A DNA stretch of 64,000 nt from Micromonospora avicenniae (GTDB taxonomy: Bacteria; Actinomycetota; Actinomycetes; Mycobacteriales; Micromonosporaceae), in contig NZ_FTNF01000018.1 in NCBI RefSeq assembly GCF_900156065.1, positions 46,252-110,251 of the forward strand, written 5' to 3'. The position numbers were made by a program, and so were the translations under genes. Each line of letters starts with the position of its first letter. The stretch's first letter is position 1. Shown here piece by piece: positions 1 to 7,702 of this stretch. Below the pieces are notes generated by a model, which was given only the letters and a program-made list of their open reading frames with translations, did not search any database and was not told the origin of the DNA.

Positions 1-32
1 GCGGCGGAGCTGGGACGCACCCGATGCGTCAC

Positions 33-614
33 CTACTGACCGACCTTACGCCGGGCTGCGCCGGCCAGCAGGTAGATGCCCGCGACGAGGGTGACCAGGC
101 GTACGACGAAGATCACCGCTCCGATGATCGCCGCCAGCGCGCCCATGGCGATGATCCCGTACGGAAGCCAGTCCGTCTCCGGGATGATGCGCGCCGACTC
201 CGGGTCCTGCGGGAGATAGGAGACGGTGGCGGTGGAACCGACCCTCGGGCGCTTGCTGCTCTGTTCCGGCTCGGTGAACTCCACCGGCCGGTTGTCCGAG
301 GTGGTGAACGTGAGAACCCGCGAGTACAGCATCCGGCCGTCGGTGTCGCGGGAACTCGTGACCCCGGTGACGGTGGCGGTCGCCGACGTCCCACCGGGGT
401 AAGGCTGATGCTGACCGTGCCACCACCAGCCGATCCCGACGAACAGCAGGCCGACGGCGAGCACCACAAGGGAGCCGAAGATGCCGGTCCGCTTGCGCCC
501 GCCGGGAACGTCGATGCCGACCAGCCCGTCGGCGATCAGCGTCGCGCCTGCGGCGGCGCGTGCGCCCCTGCCGGTCAGAATTCCGGCCAGGCTCCTCATG
601 ATCTGGTTGGGCAT
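33..614 (-). CDS. DUF3592-type membrane protein
   Basis: Small membrane protein of about 193 residues. Two hydrophobic segments flank an extracytoplasmic beta-rich region: one near residues 45-65 (containing VVLAVGLLFVGIGWWWHG) and a pair near the C-terminus (YGIIAMGALAAIIGAVIFVV and LVTLVAGIYLLAG). The middle part (TATVTGV, YSRVLTFTT, VGSTATVSYLPQDPESARI) follows the DUF3592 pattern, a family of unknown function in actinobacterial membranes. The frame is open further upstream, but the start at 614 is preferred because GGAGGA lies 8 bases before this ATG. The next gene, a GNAT protein, is on the same strand but 280 bases upstream, so the two are probably separate transcripts. No function is assigned. 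Confidence 0.75.
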   Translation of the reverse strand: MPNQIMRSLAGILTGRGARAAAGATLIADGLVGIDVPGGRKRTGIFGSLVVLAVGLLFVGIGWWWHGQHQPYPGGTSATATVTGVTSSRDTDGRMLYSRVLTFTTSDNRPVEFTEPEQSSKRPRVGSTATVSYLPQDPESARIIPETDWLPYGIIAMGALAAIIGAVIFVVRLVTLVAGIYLLAGAARRKVGQ

Positions 615-763
615 GTCAGCCGTCCTCCGGTCGCCAATCAGGTCCAGCGTTGTCACCGCACCCACGTGACGAGGACGGCACCGGTTCGGCCGGCCGACGC
701 TCAAGTGACCTGGATCTCGTGCCGGTGTGGTCGGCTGTCCACTCGGCAGGCAGGAGGGGCCGG

Positions 764-784
764 GGTTCCGCTTTTCACGGAACC
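764..784. terminator. Short hairpin downstream of the GNAT gene
   Basis: Seven-bp perfect stem (GGTTCCG / CGGAACC) with a 7-base loop containing TTTT. It lies in the 278-base gap between the minus-strand GNAT and DUF3592 genes, about 110 bases past the GNAT stop. A terminator role is plausible but weak. Nothing else was recognised in this gap. Confidence 0.35.
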
Positions 785-892
785 GTCGGCTGACGCCCTA
801 CAGATCGGGGGTGGCGGATGATGCTTCGGTTCCGGGAAGCGGTAGACACGATGCTCCGGATCACAGCCGGCCACGTGTCGCCGGAAGCAGCC

Positions 893-1309
893 CTACCGCG
901 GGGTGTCCATCGGCTTGGAGCAGAGGATGTCGGGAAACGGCAGGTAGCCGAGGGCCTGCCAGAACCGCAGCGCCCCGTCGTCCTCCGGCAGGACCAGCAG
1001 GTTCACTCTCGGGCAGCCCAGCGCCGTGAACCGCTGCTCGAGTTCACCGATCAGGCGGGTGGCGATGCCGTGCCGGCGGTGCGTCGGATCGACCGCCAGC
1101 CGGAGGATCCATCCTCGCCGACCGTCGTAGGTGCCCAGCACCACGCCCACGACCGTGTCGTCGGCCTCGGCCACGAGGAAGAGCTGTGGGTTACGCAGTA
1201 GCTTCGTCTCCAGCTCGTGCCGGGACAGGACGTCGCGGCCCGCGGAATTCCACAGCTCGGCCACCGCGTCGTAGTCCGGCCAGCGAAACTGCCGTACACC
1301 GATCACCAC
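893..1309 (-). CDS. GNAT family N-acetyltransferase
   Basis: A 138-residue protein spanning a single GNAT fold, the usual minimal length. The acetyl-CoA pyrophosphate-binding motif A is visible as LRLAVDPTHRRHGIATRL (about residues 69-86), giving the R-x-x-G-x-A signature. Motif B follows, with aromatic residues in ALRFWQALGY near residue 118. The substrate cannot be read from sequence. Two tandem GTG codons at 1309 and 1306 could start translation; GGAAGGA lies 8-10 bases upstream of the first. It probably acetylates a small amine or a protein N-terminus in the cytoplasm. The neighbours (VOC, DUF3592) give no pathway clue. Confidence 0.85.
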   Translation of the reverse strand: MVIGVRQFRWPDYDAVAELWNSAGRDVLSRHELETKLLRNPQLFLVAEADDTVVGVVLGTYDGRRGWILRLAVDPTHRRHGIATRLIGELEQRFTALGCPRVNLLVLPEDDGALRFWQALGYLPFPDILCSKPMDTPR

Positions 1310-1410
1310 GCTCGTCCTTCCCGGGCTGACGGCGGTGAGCGTAGCGTGCGGTCTTTCGAGGGTGCGCGGGCAACTTGTGGCGCGGCCACGCAGGTCGGTG
1401 CGGCGTCCGG

Positions 1411-1752
1411 TCAGCGGGGGCTTCCGCCGAATCCGATCTCGTTGCCGTCGGGATCGACGTACGTGATCTTCCGTACGCCGTTCTCGTACGTCTCCTGTCT
1501 GGCCGGCTCCAGTCCCCGCTCGGCCGCCGCGGCCACCCGGGTGTCGAGGTCGTCGACGAAGATGGTGTGCATGGCGTGCCCGGCGTGCTCGGGTAGCCGT
1601 TCGATGTAGACGAACCGGTGTTCGGCGAGTTCCCAGACGGCTTCGGTGTCGTTCGGGAGGAACGCCGGCGGAGTGCCGAGCAGCCTTTCGTACCAGGTCA
1701 ACGCCGCGCCGTAATCGCTGACGGGGATCCCCGCGAACAGGTCGACGGCCAT
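1411..1752 (-). CDS. VOC superfamily (glyoxalase/bleomycin-resistance-like) protein
   Basis: A 113-residue protein with a single vicinal-oxygen-chelate domain. It begins MAVDLFAGIPVSDYGAALTW, the usual first beta strand and helix (V-x-D-x-x-x-A-x-x-W). YVDPDGNEIGF near the C-terminus is the typical last strand, with Asp-Pro-Asp-Gly-Asn-Glu; the Glu is usually a metal ligand. The fold is found in glyoxalase I, extradiol dioxygenases and drug-binding resistance proteins, and the actual reaction cannot be told. It lies 100 bases upstream of the GNAT gene on the same strand, so the two could be co-transcribed. The ATG at 1752 has no strong Shine-Dalgarno. Confidence 0.85.
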   Translation of the reverse strand: MAVDLFAGIPVSDYGAALTWYERLLGTPPAFLPNDTEAVWELAEHRFVYIERLPEHAGHAMHTIFVDDLDTRVAAAAERGLEPARQETYENGVRKITYVDPDGNEIGFGGSPR

Positions 1753-1799
1753 GCGGCCAGGTTAACCGGACGCGGGATCCGGGTGGGGGAGGACGCGGG

Positions 1800-1825
1800 C
1801 GGGCACCGGCGCGGTGCCCGTTTTC
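1800..1825 (+). terminator. Intrinsic-type hairpin with T tract before pyrE
   Basis: Eight-bp perfect stem CGGGCACC / GGTGCCCG, 5-base loop, followed by TTTTC, so oriented on the plus strand. No plus-strand gene ends before it in the window, so it either insulates pyrE from read-through or is an attenuator-like element in the pyrE leader. Confidence 0.5.
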
Positions 1826-1899
1826 TATGCTTCGAGTACGCGTCGAGGACCTGTCGCCTGCCCGCCGCGGTCCGCGCCTGCCGTGCCAAGATCGCTGCC

Positions 1900-2433
1900 A
1901 TGAATCTCGATGATCTCGCTCGTCAGGTCAACACCAGGGCCCGGCTCACCGGCGAATTCGTGCTGCGTTCCGGGCGGGTGGCCACGGAGTACTTCGACAA
2001 GTACCAGTTCGAGGCCGACCCCGTGCTGCTGGACGCCCTGGCCGAGCAGATGGCCGCCCTGGTGCCCGCCGGCACCGAGGTGCTCGCCGGGCTGGAGATG
2101 GGCGGGATCGCCGTCGTCACGGCGCTCGGCCGGCACACCGGGCTGCCGTGCGCGTTCGTCCGCAAGGCGGCGAAGCCGTACGGCACCGCGCGGCTGGCCG
2201 AGGGCGCGGAGGTCGCCGGGCGGCAGGTGCTGGTGGTCGAGGACGTGGTGACCTCCGGCGGGCAGGTGGTGCTCTCGACGAAGGAGCTGCGGCAGCTCGG
2301 CGCGCGCGTCGACGCCGCCGTCTGCGTGATCGACCGCCAGGAGGGCGGAGCCGAGGCGTTGGCCGCCGAGGGCATCGCACTGCGTGCGCTGCTCACCCGC
2401 GCCGACCTGACTCCGACCGAGCAGGGCCGCTAG
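1900..2433 (+). CDS. pyrE: Orotate phosphoribosyltransferase
   Basis: A 177-residue enzyme that transfers the phosphoribosyl group of PRPP to orotate, giving OMP in de novo pyrimidine synthesis. The PRPP-binding loop reads VLVVEDVVTSGGQV at about residues 113-126, matching the phosphoribosyltransferase signature (two acidic residues followed by T-S-G-G). FVRKAAKPYGTARL (about 83-96) is the flexible catalytic loop with the conserved lysines, and LAGLEMGGI supplies the earlier PRPP-contacting strand. Length matches the actinobacterial family. The ATG at 1900 starts where homology begins; the upstream frame is open but not PyrE-like, and no good Shine-Dalgarno precedes it. The gene is monocistronic, away from other pyr genes, and followed by a hairpin at 2483. 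Confidence 0.93.
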   Translation: MNLDDLARQVNTRARLTGEFVLRSGRVATEYFDKYQFEADPVLLDALAEQMAALVPAGTEVLAGLEMGGIAVVTALGRHTGLPCAFVRKAAKPYGTARLAEGAEVAGRQVLVVEDVVTSGGQVVLSTKELRQLGARVDAAVCVIDRQEGGAEALAAEGIALRALLTRADLTPTEQGR

Positions 2434-2482
2434 CAGCGAGATCGGAAAACTCCGACTCTGGGGCCGCCCGGACCCGGGGGCT

Positions 2483-2505
2483 AACCCCCGGCTCCAGTGG
2501 GGGTT
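2483..2505 (+). terminator. Hairpin terminator after pyrE
   Basis: Perfect 7-bp stem AACCCCC / GGGGGTT with a 9-base loop, 49 bases after the pyrE stop. No T tract follows, as is common in high-GC actinobacteria. Confidence 0.55.
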
Positions 2506-2640
2506 GACCGGTAGGTGCGTGCGGGGGCGCATCGGATGGCTGTGTGGGGCGCGGACGGCGAGGCTGGTGGATAGATCAGCATCGTCCGAAGCCGGTCCGT
2601 CCAGATGCCACGGCCGGCTGATCCTCGTATGGAGCACCTG

Positions 2641-3642
2641 ATGACCGTCCTCGCGACATGCCTCAACGCCCTGCGCAGCTGGCACCGCCCGCTGGTGGCG
2701 AACGCGGCGCTCATGTTCACCCTGACCCTGGTCTCCGCCGTCGGTCTGTTCGTCGACGATCGGCTGCTGATGGGCGAATCGATCTGGGTGAAGCCGATGA
2801 AGTTCGGCTTCGCGATGGGGGTGTACGGCCTGACGCTCGCGTGGCTGCTCAGCAGGCTGAGCAGGGGCAGACGTCTCGGCTGGTGGCTCGGTACCGTCTT
2901 CGCGGTCGCCGGCCTGCTGGACGTCGGCGCCGTCGCCTACGCCGCCGCGCACGGCACCGTCAGCCACTTCAACAACAACGACGAGCCGGTCGCTGAAACC
3001 GTGCGGACGGTGTTCAACATCGGCGTCGCGCCGCTCCTGCTGATCACCATGATCATCGCGGTGCTGGTCCTGATCCAACGCACCGGCGACCGTGCCATGT
3101 CCCGAGCCCTGCGCGCGGGGCTCGGGCTCGCCATCGCCGGCATGGTGGTCGCGCTGTGGCTCAGCAACTCCGCGGGTCCCCGCACGGTGACCGACGCCAA
3201 CGGCGACCCGGTGTCCATGAACGGCGGCCACGGCATCGGCGACCCCGACGGCAACGGAATGTTCCTCACCCACTGGAGCACGACCGGCGGCGACCTTCGC
3301 GTACCGCACTTCGTCGGCCTGCACGCCATCCAGGTGCTGCTGTTCATCACCGCGATCCTGGGCGCATTCGCGGCCCGTCACGGTTGGCTCCGCGACGAAC
3401 GGGTACGGGCCCGGCTGGTCGGTGTCGCCGCCCTCGGCTACAGCGGTGTGTTCGTGGTGCTCACCTGGCAGGCGAAGCGGGGCCTGCCGGTGACTCGCTT
3501 CGATCGGCCGACACTGGTCGCGTTCGTGGGGGTGGCGGTGTTCACCGTCGTGGCGGCCGCCGCGGTGGTCGCCGCCGCGCGTCGGCGGTCCACCTCGCTC
3601 ATCGGCGAGGAGCAGCGCGCCGAAGTGCGGGTGGGGGTGTGA
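2641..3642 (+). CDS. Polytopic membrane protein of unknown function
   Basis: About 333 residues with seven to eight hydrophobic segments (for example ALMFTLTLVSAVGLFV, WWLGTVFAVAGLLDVGAVAY, PLLLITMIIAVLVLIQ, VLLFITAILGAFAAR, LVAFVGVAVFTVVAAAAVV). A large polar loop in the second half, rich in Gly and Asp, reads like a periplasmic insertion (VTDANGDPVSMNGGHGIGDP). The early segment ESIWVKPMKFGFAMG is conserved-looking. I do not recognise a transporter signature. Three candidate starts exist (2605, 2629, 2641); 2641 is chosen because GGAG sits 6 bases upstream. The gene stands alone between pyrE and the riboswitch-controlled folD. Confidence 0.75.
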   Translation: MTVLATCLNALRSWHRPLVANAALMFTLTLVSAVGLFVDDRLLMGESIWVKPMKFGFAMGVYGLTLAWLLSRLSRGRRLGWWLGTVFAVAGLLDVGAVAYAAAHGTVSHFNNNDEPVAETVRTVFNIGVAPLLLITMIIAVLVLIQRTGDRAMSRALRAGLGLAIAGMVVALWLSNSAGPRTVTDANGDPVSMNGGHGIGDPDGNGMFLTHWSTTGGDLRVPHFVGLHAIQVLLFITAILGAFAARHGWLRDERVRARLVGVAALGYSGVFVVLTWQAKRGLPVTRFDRPTLVAFVGVAVFTVVAAAAVVAAARRRSTSLIGEEQRAEVRVGV

Positions 3643-3750
3643 GCCCTCAAGTCGCGGTGCCGACCTGGTGCCGTTCGACGAGGACGCGGTTCGGCGGCCC
3701 GGCGGGCGGCGTGCTGTCGGCTGGGCGGTCCGGGCGCCCGTTGGTAGCCT

Positions 3751-3845
3751 GGACCTGCGCGACTGGCGAGGGTGGTCAACCACCGGGGAGCGCTGTCAGC
3801 TGGAGCATCGTCCGCCTGGGTGCTCCTCACCACGAGGGTGAGGAG
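3751..3845 (+). promoter_or_regulatory. ZTP (pfl) riboswitch controlling folD translation
   Basis: The core matches the pfl/ZTP consensus: GCGACTGGCGA at 3757-3767, P2 hairpin GGTGG/CCACC (3771-3785), CCACCGGGGAGC (3780-3791), then the P3 hairpin GGAGCA (3802-3807) / TGCTCC (3821-3826) whose loop carries CCGCCTGGG (3812-3820). Immediately downstream, CTCCTCACC (3823-3831) is perfectly complementary to GGTGAGGAG (3837-3845), which contains the folD Shine-Dalgarno. P3 and this sequestering hairpin share bases 3823-3826, so they are mutually exclusive. Ligand binding (ZMP/ZTP, the signal of 10-formyl-tetrahydrofolate shortage) should free the ribosome site and raise FolD. The consensus and ligand are established knowledge; the switching model is inferred from the pairing. 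Confidence 0.88.
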
Positions 3846-3851
3846 CCGCAC

Positions 3852-4691
3852 ATGACCGCGACGTTGATGGACGGGCAGACCCTGTCCCGGAAGCTGCTCG
3901 ACGAGACCGCGGAGCGGGCCGCGGCGTTCGAGCGTACGCAGGGACGCCGGCCGTGCCTGGCCACGGTTCTCGTCGGAGACGACCCCGCCTCGCACACGTA
4001 CGTGCGGATGAAGGTGAACCGTTGCGCGGCGGTGGGCATCGAGTCGCGTCGAGTGGACCTGCCGGCTTCTGTCGGCACGGAGGAGCTGGTGGGGGTGCTG
4101 CGGGAGCTCTCCGCCGATCCCGCCGTGGACGGCATCCTGTTGCAGCACCCGGTGCCGGCGCACATCGACGAGCGGGCCGCGTTCGACGCGATCCCAGCGG
4201 ACAAGGACGTCGACGGGGTGACCGGGGCGTCGTTCGCGGCGATGGCGTTCGGGGAGCGCGGATTCGTGTCCGCCACGCCAGCCGGCATCATGCGTCTGCT
4301 CGACGCGTACGACGTGCCGCTGCGTGGGCGCCGGGCGGTCGTCGTGGGGCGCAGCGCGATCCTCGGCAAGCCGGTGGGGATGCTGCTGCTGGCGCGGGAC
4401 GCGACTGTGACGTACTGCCACTCCCGCACCGTCGACCTGGCTTCCCACGTGGCGGAGGCGGACGTGGTGGTGGCCGCGGCGGGTGTGCCGGAGCTGGTGC
4501 GCGGCGAGTGGATCAAGCCGGGGGCGGTGGTGGTGGACGCCGGTTACAACCCGGGCAACGTGGGCGACGTCGAGTTCGCCGGCGCCGCCGACCGGGCGAG
4601 CCTGATCACCCCCGTGCCGGGCGGGGTGGGGCCGATGACCATCGCCGCGTTGCTGTCGCAGACCGTGGACGCTGCCGAGCTGCACGGCTGA
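3852..4691 (+). CDS. folD: Methylene-tetrahydrofolate dehydrogenase/cyclohydrolase
   Basis: A 279-residue bifunctional cytoplasmic enzyme interconverting 5,10-methylene-, methenyl- and 10-formyl-tetrahydrofolate with NADP. The N-terminal substrate domain includes SHTYVRMKVNRC (about residues 45-56), the Y-x-x-x-K motif with catalytic Tyr and Lys, and DGILLQHPVPAHID (about 92-105), the folate-pocket D-G-I-x-x-Q-x-P-x-P signature. PADKDVDGV follows. The Rossmann half has VVVGRSAILGKPVGMLLL, and the C-terminus has the PVPGGVGPMT signature. Length is typical. GGTGAGGAG ends 6 bases before the ATG and is embedded in the switch hairpin of the upstream ZTP riboswitch, so translation is probably ligand-controlled. 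Confidence 0.96.
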   Translation: MTATLMDGQTLSRKLLDETAERAAAFERTQGRRPCLATVLVGDDPASHTYVRMKVNRCAAVGIESRRVDLPASVGTEELVGVLRELSADPAVDGILLQHPVPAHIDERAAFDAIPADKDVDGVTGASFAAMAFGERGFVSATPAGIMRLLDAYDVPLRGRRAVVVGRSAILGKPVGMLLLARDATVTYCHSRTVDLASHVAEADVVVAAAGVPELVRGEWIKPGAVVVDAGYNPGNVGDVEFAGAADRASLITPVPGGVGPMTIAALLSQTVDAAELHG

Positions 4692-4856
4692 CCCCTGGCC
4701 GGTGGGAGCCGGTCGTACCGGGGCCCGGAGTCGGCGGCGGGCCGGTCCCGCCGCCGACTGCGGCTGGCGGCGGAAACAGATCGGGCGGCGGGTGAACCAG
4801 CCGGACCGGCGCACCGTCATGCATGCGGAGACGGTACGCAGGGAGGAACAACAGAA

Positions 4857-6647
4857 ATGCGATCCACGCCCGGCGCCGGTGGCTCGTCGAAGCTGCGCAG
4901 CGTGCTCACCGACGTGTCCCGTCGTGCTCGACGAGGCTTGACGCCGCCGTCCCCGGCGGGGCGGGTGCTGCGCGGCGGGTGGGCGCGGCTGGACACTCCG
5001 GTGCGGAGGGGTGTCGCGGCGGGCGCGGTGTTCGCGCTGGCCGCCGCGGCCGGAGTCGCGGCCGTGTCCGGATTCGGGGCCGCCACCGCCGACGACATGC
5101 GTACCGGCCAGCCGGTGCCGGCCAGCCAGGTGCAGACCATCTCCGCCGCTGCGCTGGCCTGCCCGACGCTGACCCCGGCTCGTCTCGCCGGGCAGGTGAT
5201 GGCCGCGTCCGGGTTCGATCCGGCGGCCCGCACCGAGGGCGGCGGTACGGGTGTCGCAGGTCTGACCGACGCGGTGTGGGACGAGTGGAAACCGGGGGCG
5301 GACGCGCGGCGGGAGGACCCGGAGGCGAACATCGTCGCGCTCGCGCACTACATGTGTGACCTCGCCGGGCGGGTACGGGCGACCGACGCGAACGGTGACC
5401 GGTGGCAGTTGGCGTTGGCGGCGTACCGCTCCGGGCTGTCCGCGGTCCGTGACGCCGGTGGCGTGCCGGACGAGGCCGAGCGGTACGTCGGCGTGGTGGC
5501 GGGCTACGCCACCTGGTACGCGCGCCAGCCGGAGTTCACCCAGAGCAACCCGACCCGGTCTCCGGGGCCGGTCGGTGGGGTAGAGCCGAGCACGGGTACG
5601 CCGGCGACGCCGGTGCCGGACGCCTACCTGCCGGCGATCCTCGCCGCCGGGAAGGCCTGTCCGGCGGTGCCGTCGACACGGGTCGCCGCCCAGCTGATGG
5701 CGGCGTCGGCGTTCAACCCGAACCTGTTCGGCTCGAACGGCGCGCAGGGCATCGCACAGTTCAACCCCGAGGTGTGGGCGCGGTACGCCCCGAACGCGGC
5801 CGCCGCCTCGCCGTGGGATCCGCACCAGGCGATCGGGGCGCTCGGTGCGGTGATGTGCCGGCTGGTCCGGGAGATGGGTCAGGTGGGACAGGGCGACGCG
5901 TACCAGAAGGCGCTCGCCGCGTTCCAGTGGGGACCCGAGGCGGTGCAGCGGGCCGGCGGCGTGCCGGACTCGCCGGCGGTGCGCAGGTTCATCGCGTTGA
6001 CCGAGGCGTACACCACCAGCTACCAGGGCGACTCGCGGCTGCCGGGTCCGCGCCCGACCAAGTCGGCGGGTGCTCCGTCGCGTTCGCCCGTCGGGCCGGG
6101 TGGCACCGCGCCGACCCGGCCGGCGCCGGGTGGTCAGGCCACGGGCGGCACGGCCACCGGGGGACCGGCGCAGCCCGGCGGCACGAAGACCGCCGCGCCG
6201 CCACCGACGACGCCGAAGCCGCACACCAGTACCGCGCCGACGGACCCGGGGCCGCAGCCGGTGGGCGGGGCCGGCCCAATCATCGGGTACGGCAGCGGCC
6301 GGTGCATCGACGTGACCGACGGCGCGTACACGAGCAACCCGCAGTTGCAGATCTGGACCTGCAACGGCGGCCCGAACCAGCAGTGGACGTTCTACAGCGA
6401 CGGGACGGTCCGGGCGTTCGGCCGGTGCATGACGGTGGCGGGCGGGTCGACGGCGAACGGCGCGAAGATCCTGCTGAGCAGTTGCACCGGCAGTTCGTCG
6501 CAGAAGTTCACGTTGAACAACGCGCACGACCTGGTGAACAAGCGTGCCGACAAGTGCGTCGACGCCAAGGACATGCAGACCAGCAGCGGCACGCGGTTGC
6601 AGTTGTGGGACTGCGGGGGCACCTCCAACCAGAAGTGGCACCGCTGA
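4857..6647 (+). CDS. Secreted tandem lysozyme-like (degenerate SLT) protein with C-terminal ricin-type lectin
   Basis: A 596-residue exported protein. A basic N-terminus and a hydrophobic stretch near residues 55-75 (AAGAVFALAAAAGVAAVSGF) form a signal or anchor. Two repeated lysozyme-superfamily domains follow (about 95-220 and 255-385); each has the MAASxF segment and a Y/W-rich end. In catalytic lytic transglycosylases the residue before this Ser is Glu (E-S-x-F); here it is Ala in both copies (AASGFDP, AASAFNP), so catalysis is doubtful. A Pro/Thr/Gly-rich linker leads to a ricin B-type beta-trefoil (about 475-596) with QxW-like repeats (LQIWTC, QQWTF, QLWDC, QKWHR) expected to bind glycans. 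The likely role is cell-wall or polysaccharide binding outside the cell. GGGAGGA lies 10 bases before the ATG. Confidence 0.8.
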   Translation: MRSTPGAGGSSKLRSVLTDVSRRARRGLTPPSPAGRVLRGGWARLDTPVRRGVAAGAVFALAAAAGVAAVSGFGAATADDMRTGQPVPASQVQTISAAALACPTLTPARLAGQVMAASGFDPAARTEGGGTGVAGLTDAVWDEWKPGADARREDPEANIVALAHYMCDLAGRVRATDANGDRWQLALAAYRSGLSAVRDAGGVPDEAERYVGVVAGYATWYARQPEFTQSNPTRSPGPVGGVEPSTGTPATPVPDAYLPAILAAGKACPAVPSTRVAAQLMAASAFNPNLFGSNGAQGIAQFNPEVWARYAPNAAAASPWDPHQAIGALGAVMCRLVREMGQVGQGDAYQKALAAFQWGPEAVQRAGGVPDSPAVRRFIALTEAYTTSYQGDSRLPGPRPTKSAGAPSRSPVGPGGTAPTRPAPGGQATGGTATGGPAQPGGTKTAAPPPTTPKPHTSTAPTDPGPQPVGGAGPIIGYGSGRCIDVTDGAYTSNPQLQIWTCNGGPNQQWTFYSDGTVRAFGRCMTVAGGSTANGAKILLSSCTGSSSQKFTLNNAHDLVNKRADKCVDAKDMQTSSGTRLQLWDCGGTSNQKWHR

Positions 6648-6662
6648 GTCGGGTCGCGGCAC

Positions 6663-6700
6663 GCGAAGGGGGCACAGTCGTTCGACTGCGCCCCCTTCGC
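6663..6700 (+). terminator. Strong hairpin terminator
   Basis: Eleven-bp stem GCGAAGGGGGC / GCCCCCTTCGC with an additional inner CAGTC/GACTG stem, 15 bases after the lectin gene stop. No T tract. Confidence 0.8.
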
Positions 6701-6855
6701 TTCGGCGAACCGTCTTCGGCTGACCTGGCGTCTGGAAATGCGCGCGTCCGGCCGCGGTGCGAGCGGCCGGACGCGCTCGTGCCACAGTACGTCACACCGT
6801 CCCTCACTTCGAGTGCGTGGATCGAGTCGCCGCAGGGCGGAGCGGCCTGAACCCG

Positions 6856-6885
6856 TTGACGGAGTGAATACTCACTCCGTATGGT
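6856..6885 (+). promoter_or_regulatory. Promoter with TetR-type operator between -35 and -10; leaderless transcript likely
   Basis: TTGACG (6856-6861) and TATGGT (6880-6885) are spaced by 18 bases. The spacer contains a perfect dyad, GGAGTGA-ATAC-TCACTCC (6861-6878). The ATG of the TetR gene is at 6892, about 7 bases after the -10 box, so transcription should begin at or next to the start codon. Autorepression by the adjacent TetR protein is inferred. Confidence 0.7.
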
Positions 6886-6891
6886 CCGAGT

Positions 6892-7521
6892 ATGACGAAC
6901 ACGCCTGTCCGGCGACGCGCGCCGGGAATGAGTCCGGAACAACGACGAGAAGCCGTAGTACGGGCGGCCCTGCCGCTCGTCGCGGAGCACGGGGCGAGCG
7001 TCACCACGGCCCAGGTGGCCCGCATGGCCGGCATCGGCGAGGCCACGATCTTCCGGGTCTTCGCCGACAAGGAGGAGCTGCTCGACGCCGTGGTCGCCGC
7101 AGCGCTCGACCCGGCCACGGTGCTGGGTGAACTCCGCTCGATCCCGCTGGACCAGCCGTTGGCCGATCGGCTGGTCGAGGCCGCCGATGCGCTGGAGGCC
7201 CATCTCGGACGGATGGGCACGGTGCTGGGCGCCCTGCACGCCTCCGGCCACGGCCGGTCTCGGCGGCGAGGCGAGGCGCCGCGCGAGCGGTCGGCCGGGC
7301 GGGACGCGAGCCAGGCGGAGACCCGGGACGCCGTCGCCGCCCTGCTGGAGCCGGAGCGGGAGGCGCTGCGCCTGCCGGTCGAGCAGTTGACCGAGGTGTT
7401 CCTCGCGCTCGTGGGCGGACGGGGCCGGTTCCCGGGCGGCGGCGCCCAGGAGCTGTCCAACCGGGAGCTGGTGGAGCTCTTCCTGCACGGTGCCCTCCGC
7501 GCGGCCGGGGACGCGAAGTGA
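6892..7521 (+). CDS. TetR family transcriptional regulator
   Basis: A 209-residue one-component repressor. The N-terminal helix-turn-helix reads VTTAQVARMAGIGEATIFRV (about residues 39-58) followed by FADKEELLDAV, the canonical TetR recognition-helix region. The remaining helical ligand-binding half is variable, and its middle carries a charged, Arg-rich loop (RSRRRGEAPRERSAGR). The dyad at 6861-6878 overlaps its own promoter, so autoregulation is likely. The downstream dienelactone-hydrolase gene on the same strand, 181 bases away, is the natural candidate target, but no second copy of the dyad was found before it. There is no Shine-Dalgarno, consistent with a leaderless mRNA. Confidence 0.9.
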   Translation: MTNTPVRRRAPGMSPEQRREAVVRAALPLVAEHGASVTTAQVARMAGIGEATIFRVFADKEELLDAVVAAALDPATVLGELRSIPLDQPLADRLVEAADALEAHLGRMGTVLGALHASGHGRSRRRGEAPRERSAGRDASQAETRDAVAALLEPEREALRLPVEQLTEVFLALVGGRGRFPGGGAQELSNRELVELFLHGALRAAGDAK

Positions 7522-7702
7522 GTCGCCGGGTGACCGGGTGATCCAGGCGGGTGCCCGCTCCGGGGACAAGGAATCCAAGGTCGGCGCGGCGGCGGCCCGA
7601 CGGTGAGCCGGGCCGGGTGAACTCCCCGGGTCGTTGCGGAGGGCAACGATTCGGCCGGTAGCGTTCTGCGGCGGAACCACGGTTACGTTTGAGGAGGCTG
7701 CG

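Noticed and set aside
1618..1899. Longer N-terminus for PyrE
   Set aside because: The frame is open, but it overlaps the VOC gene and a terminator-like hairpin, and the extra sequence has no similarity to PyrE.
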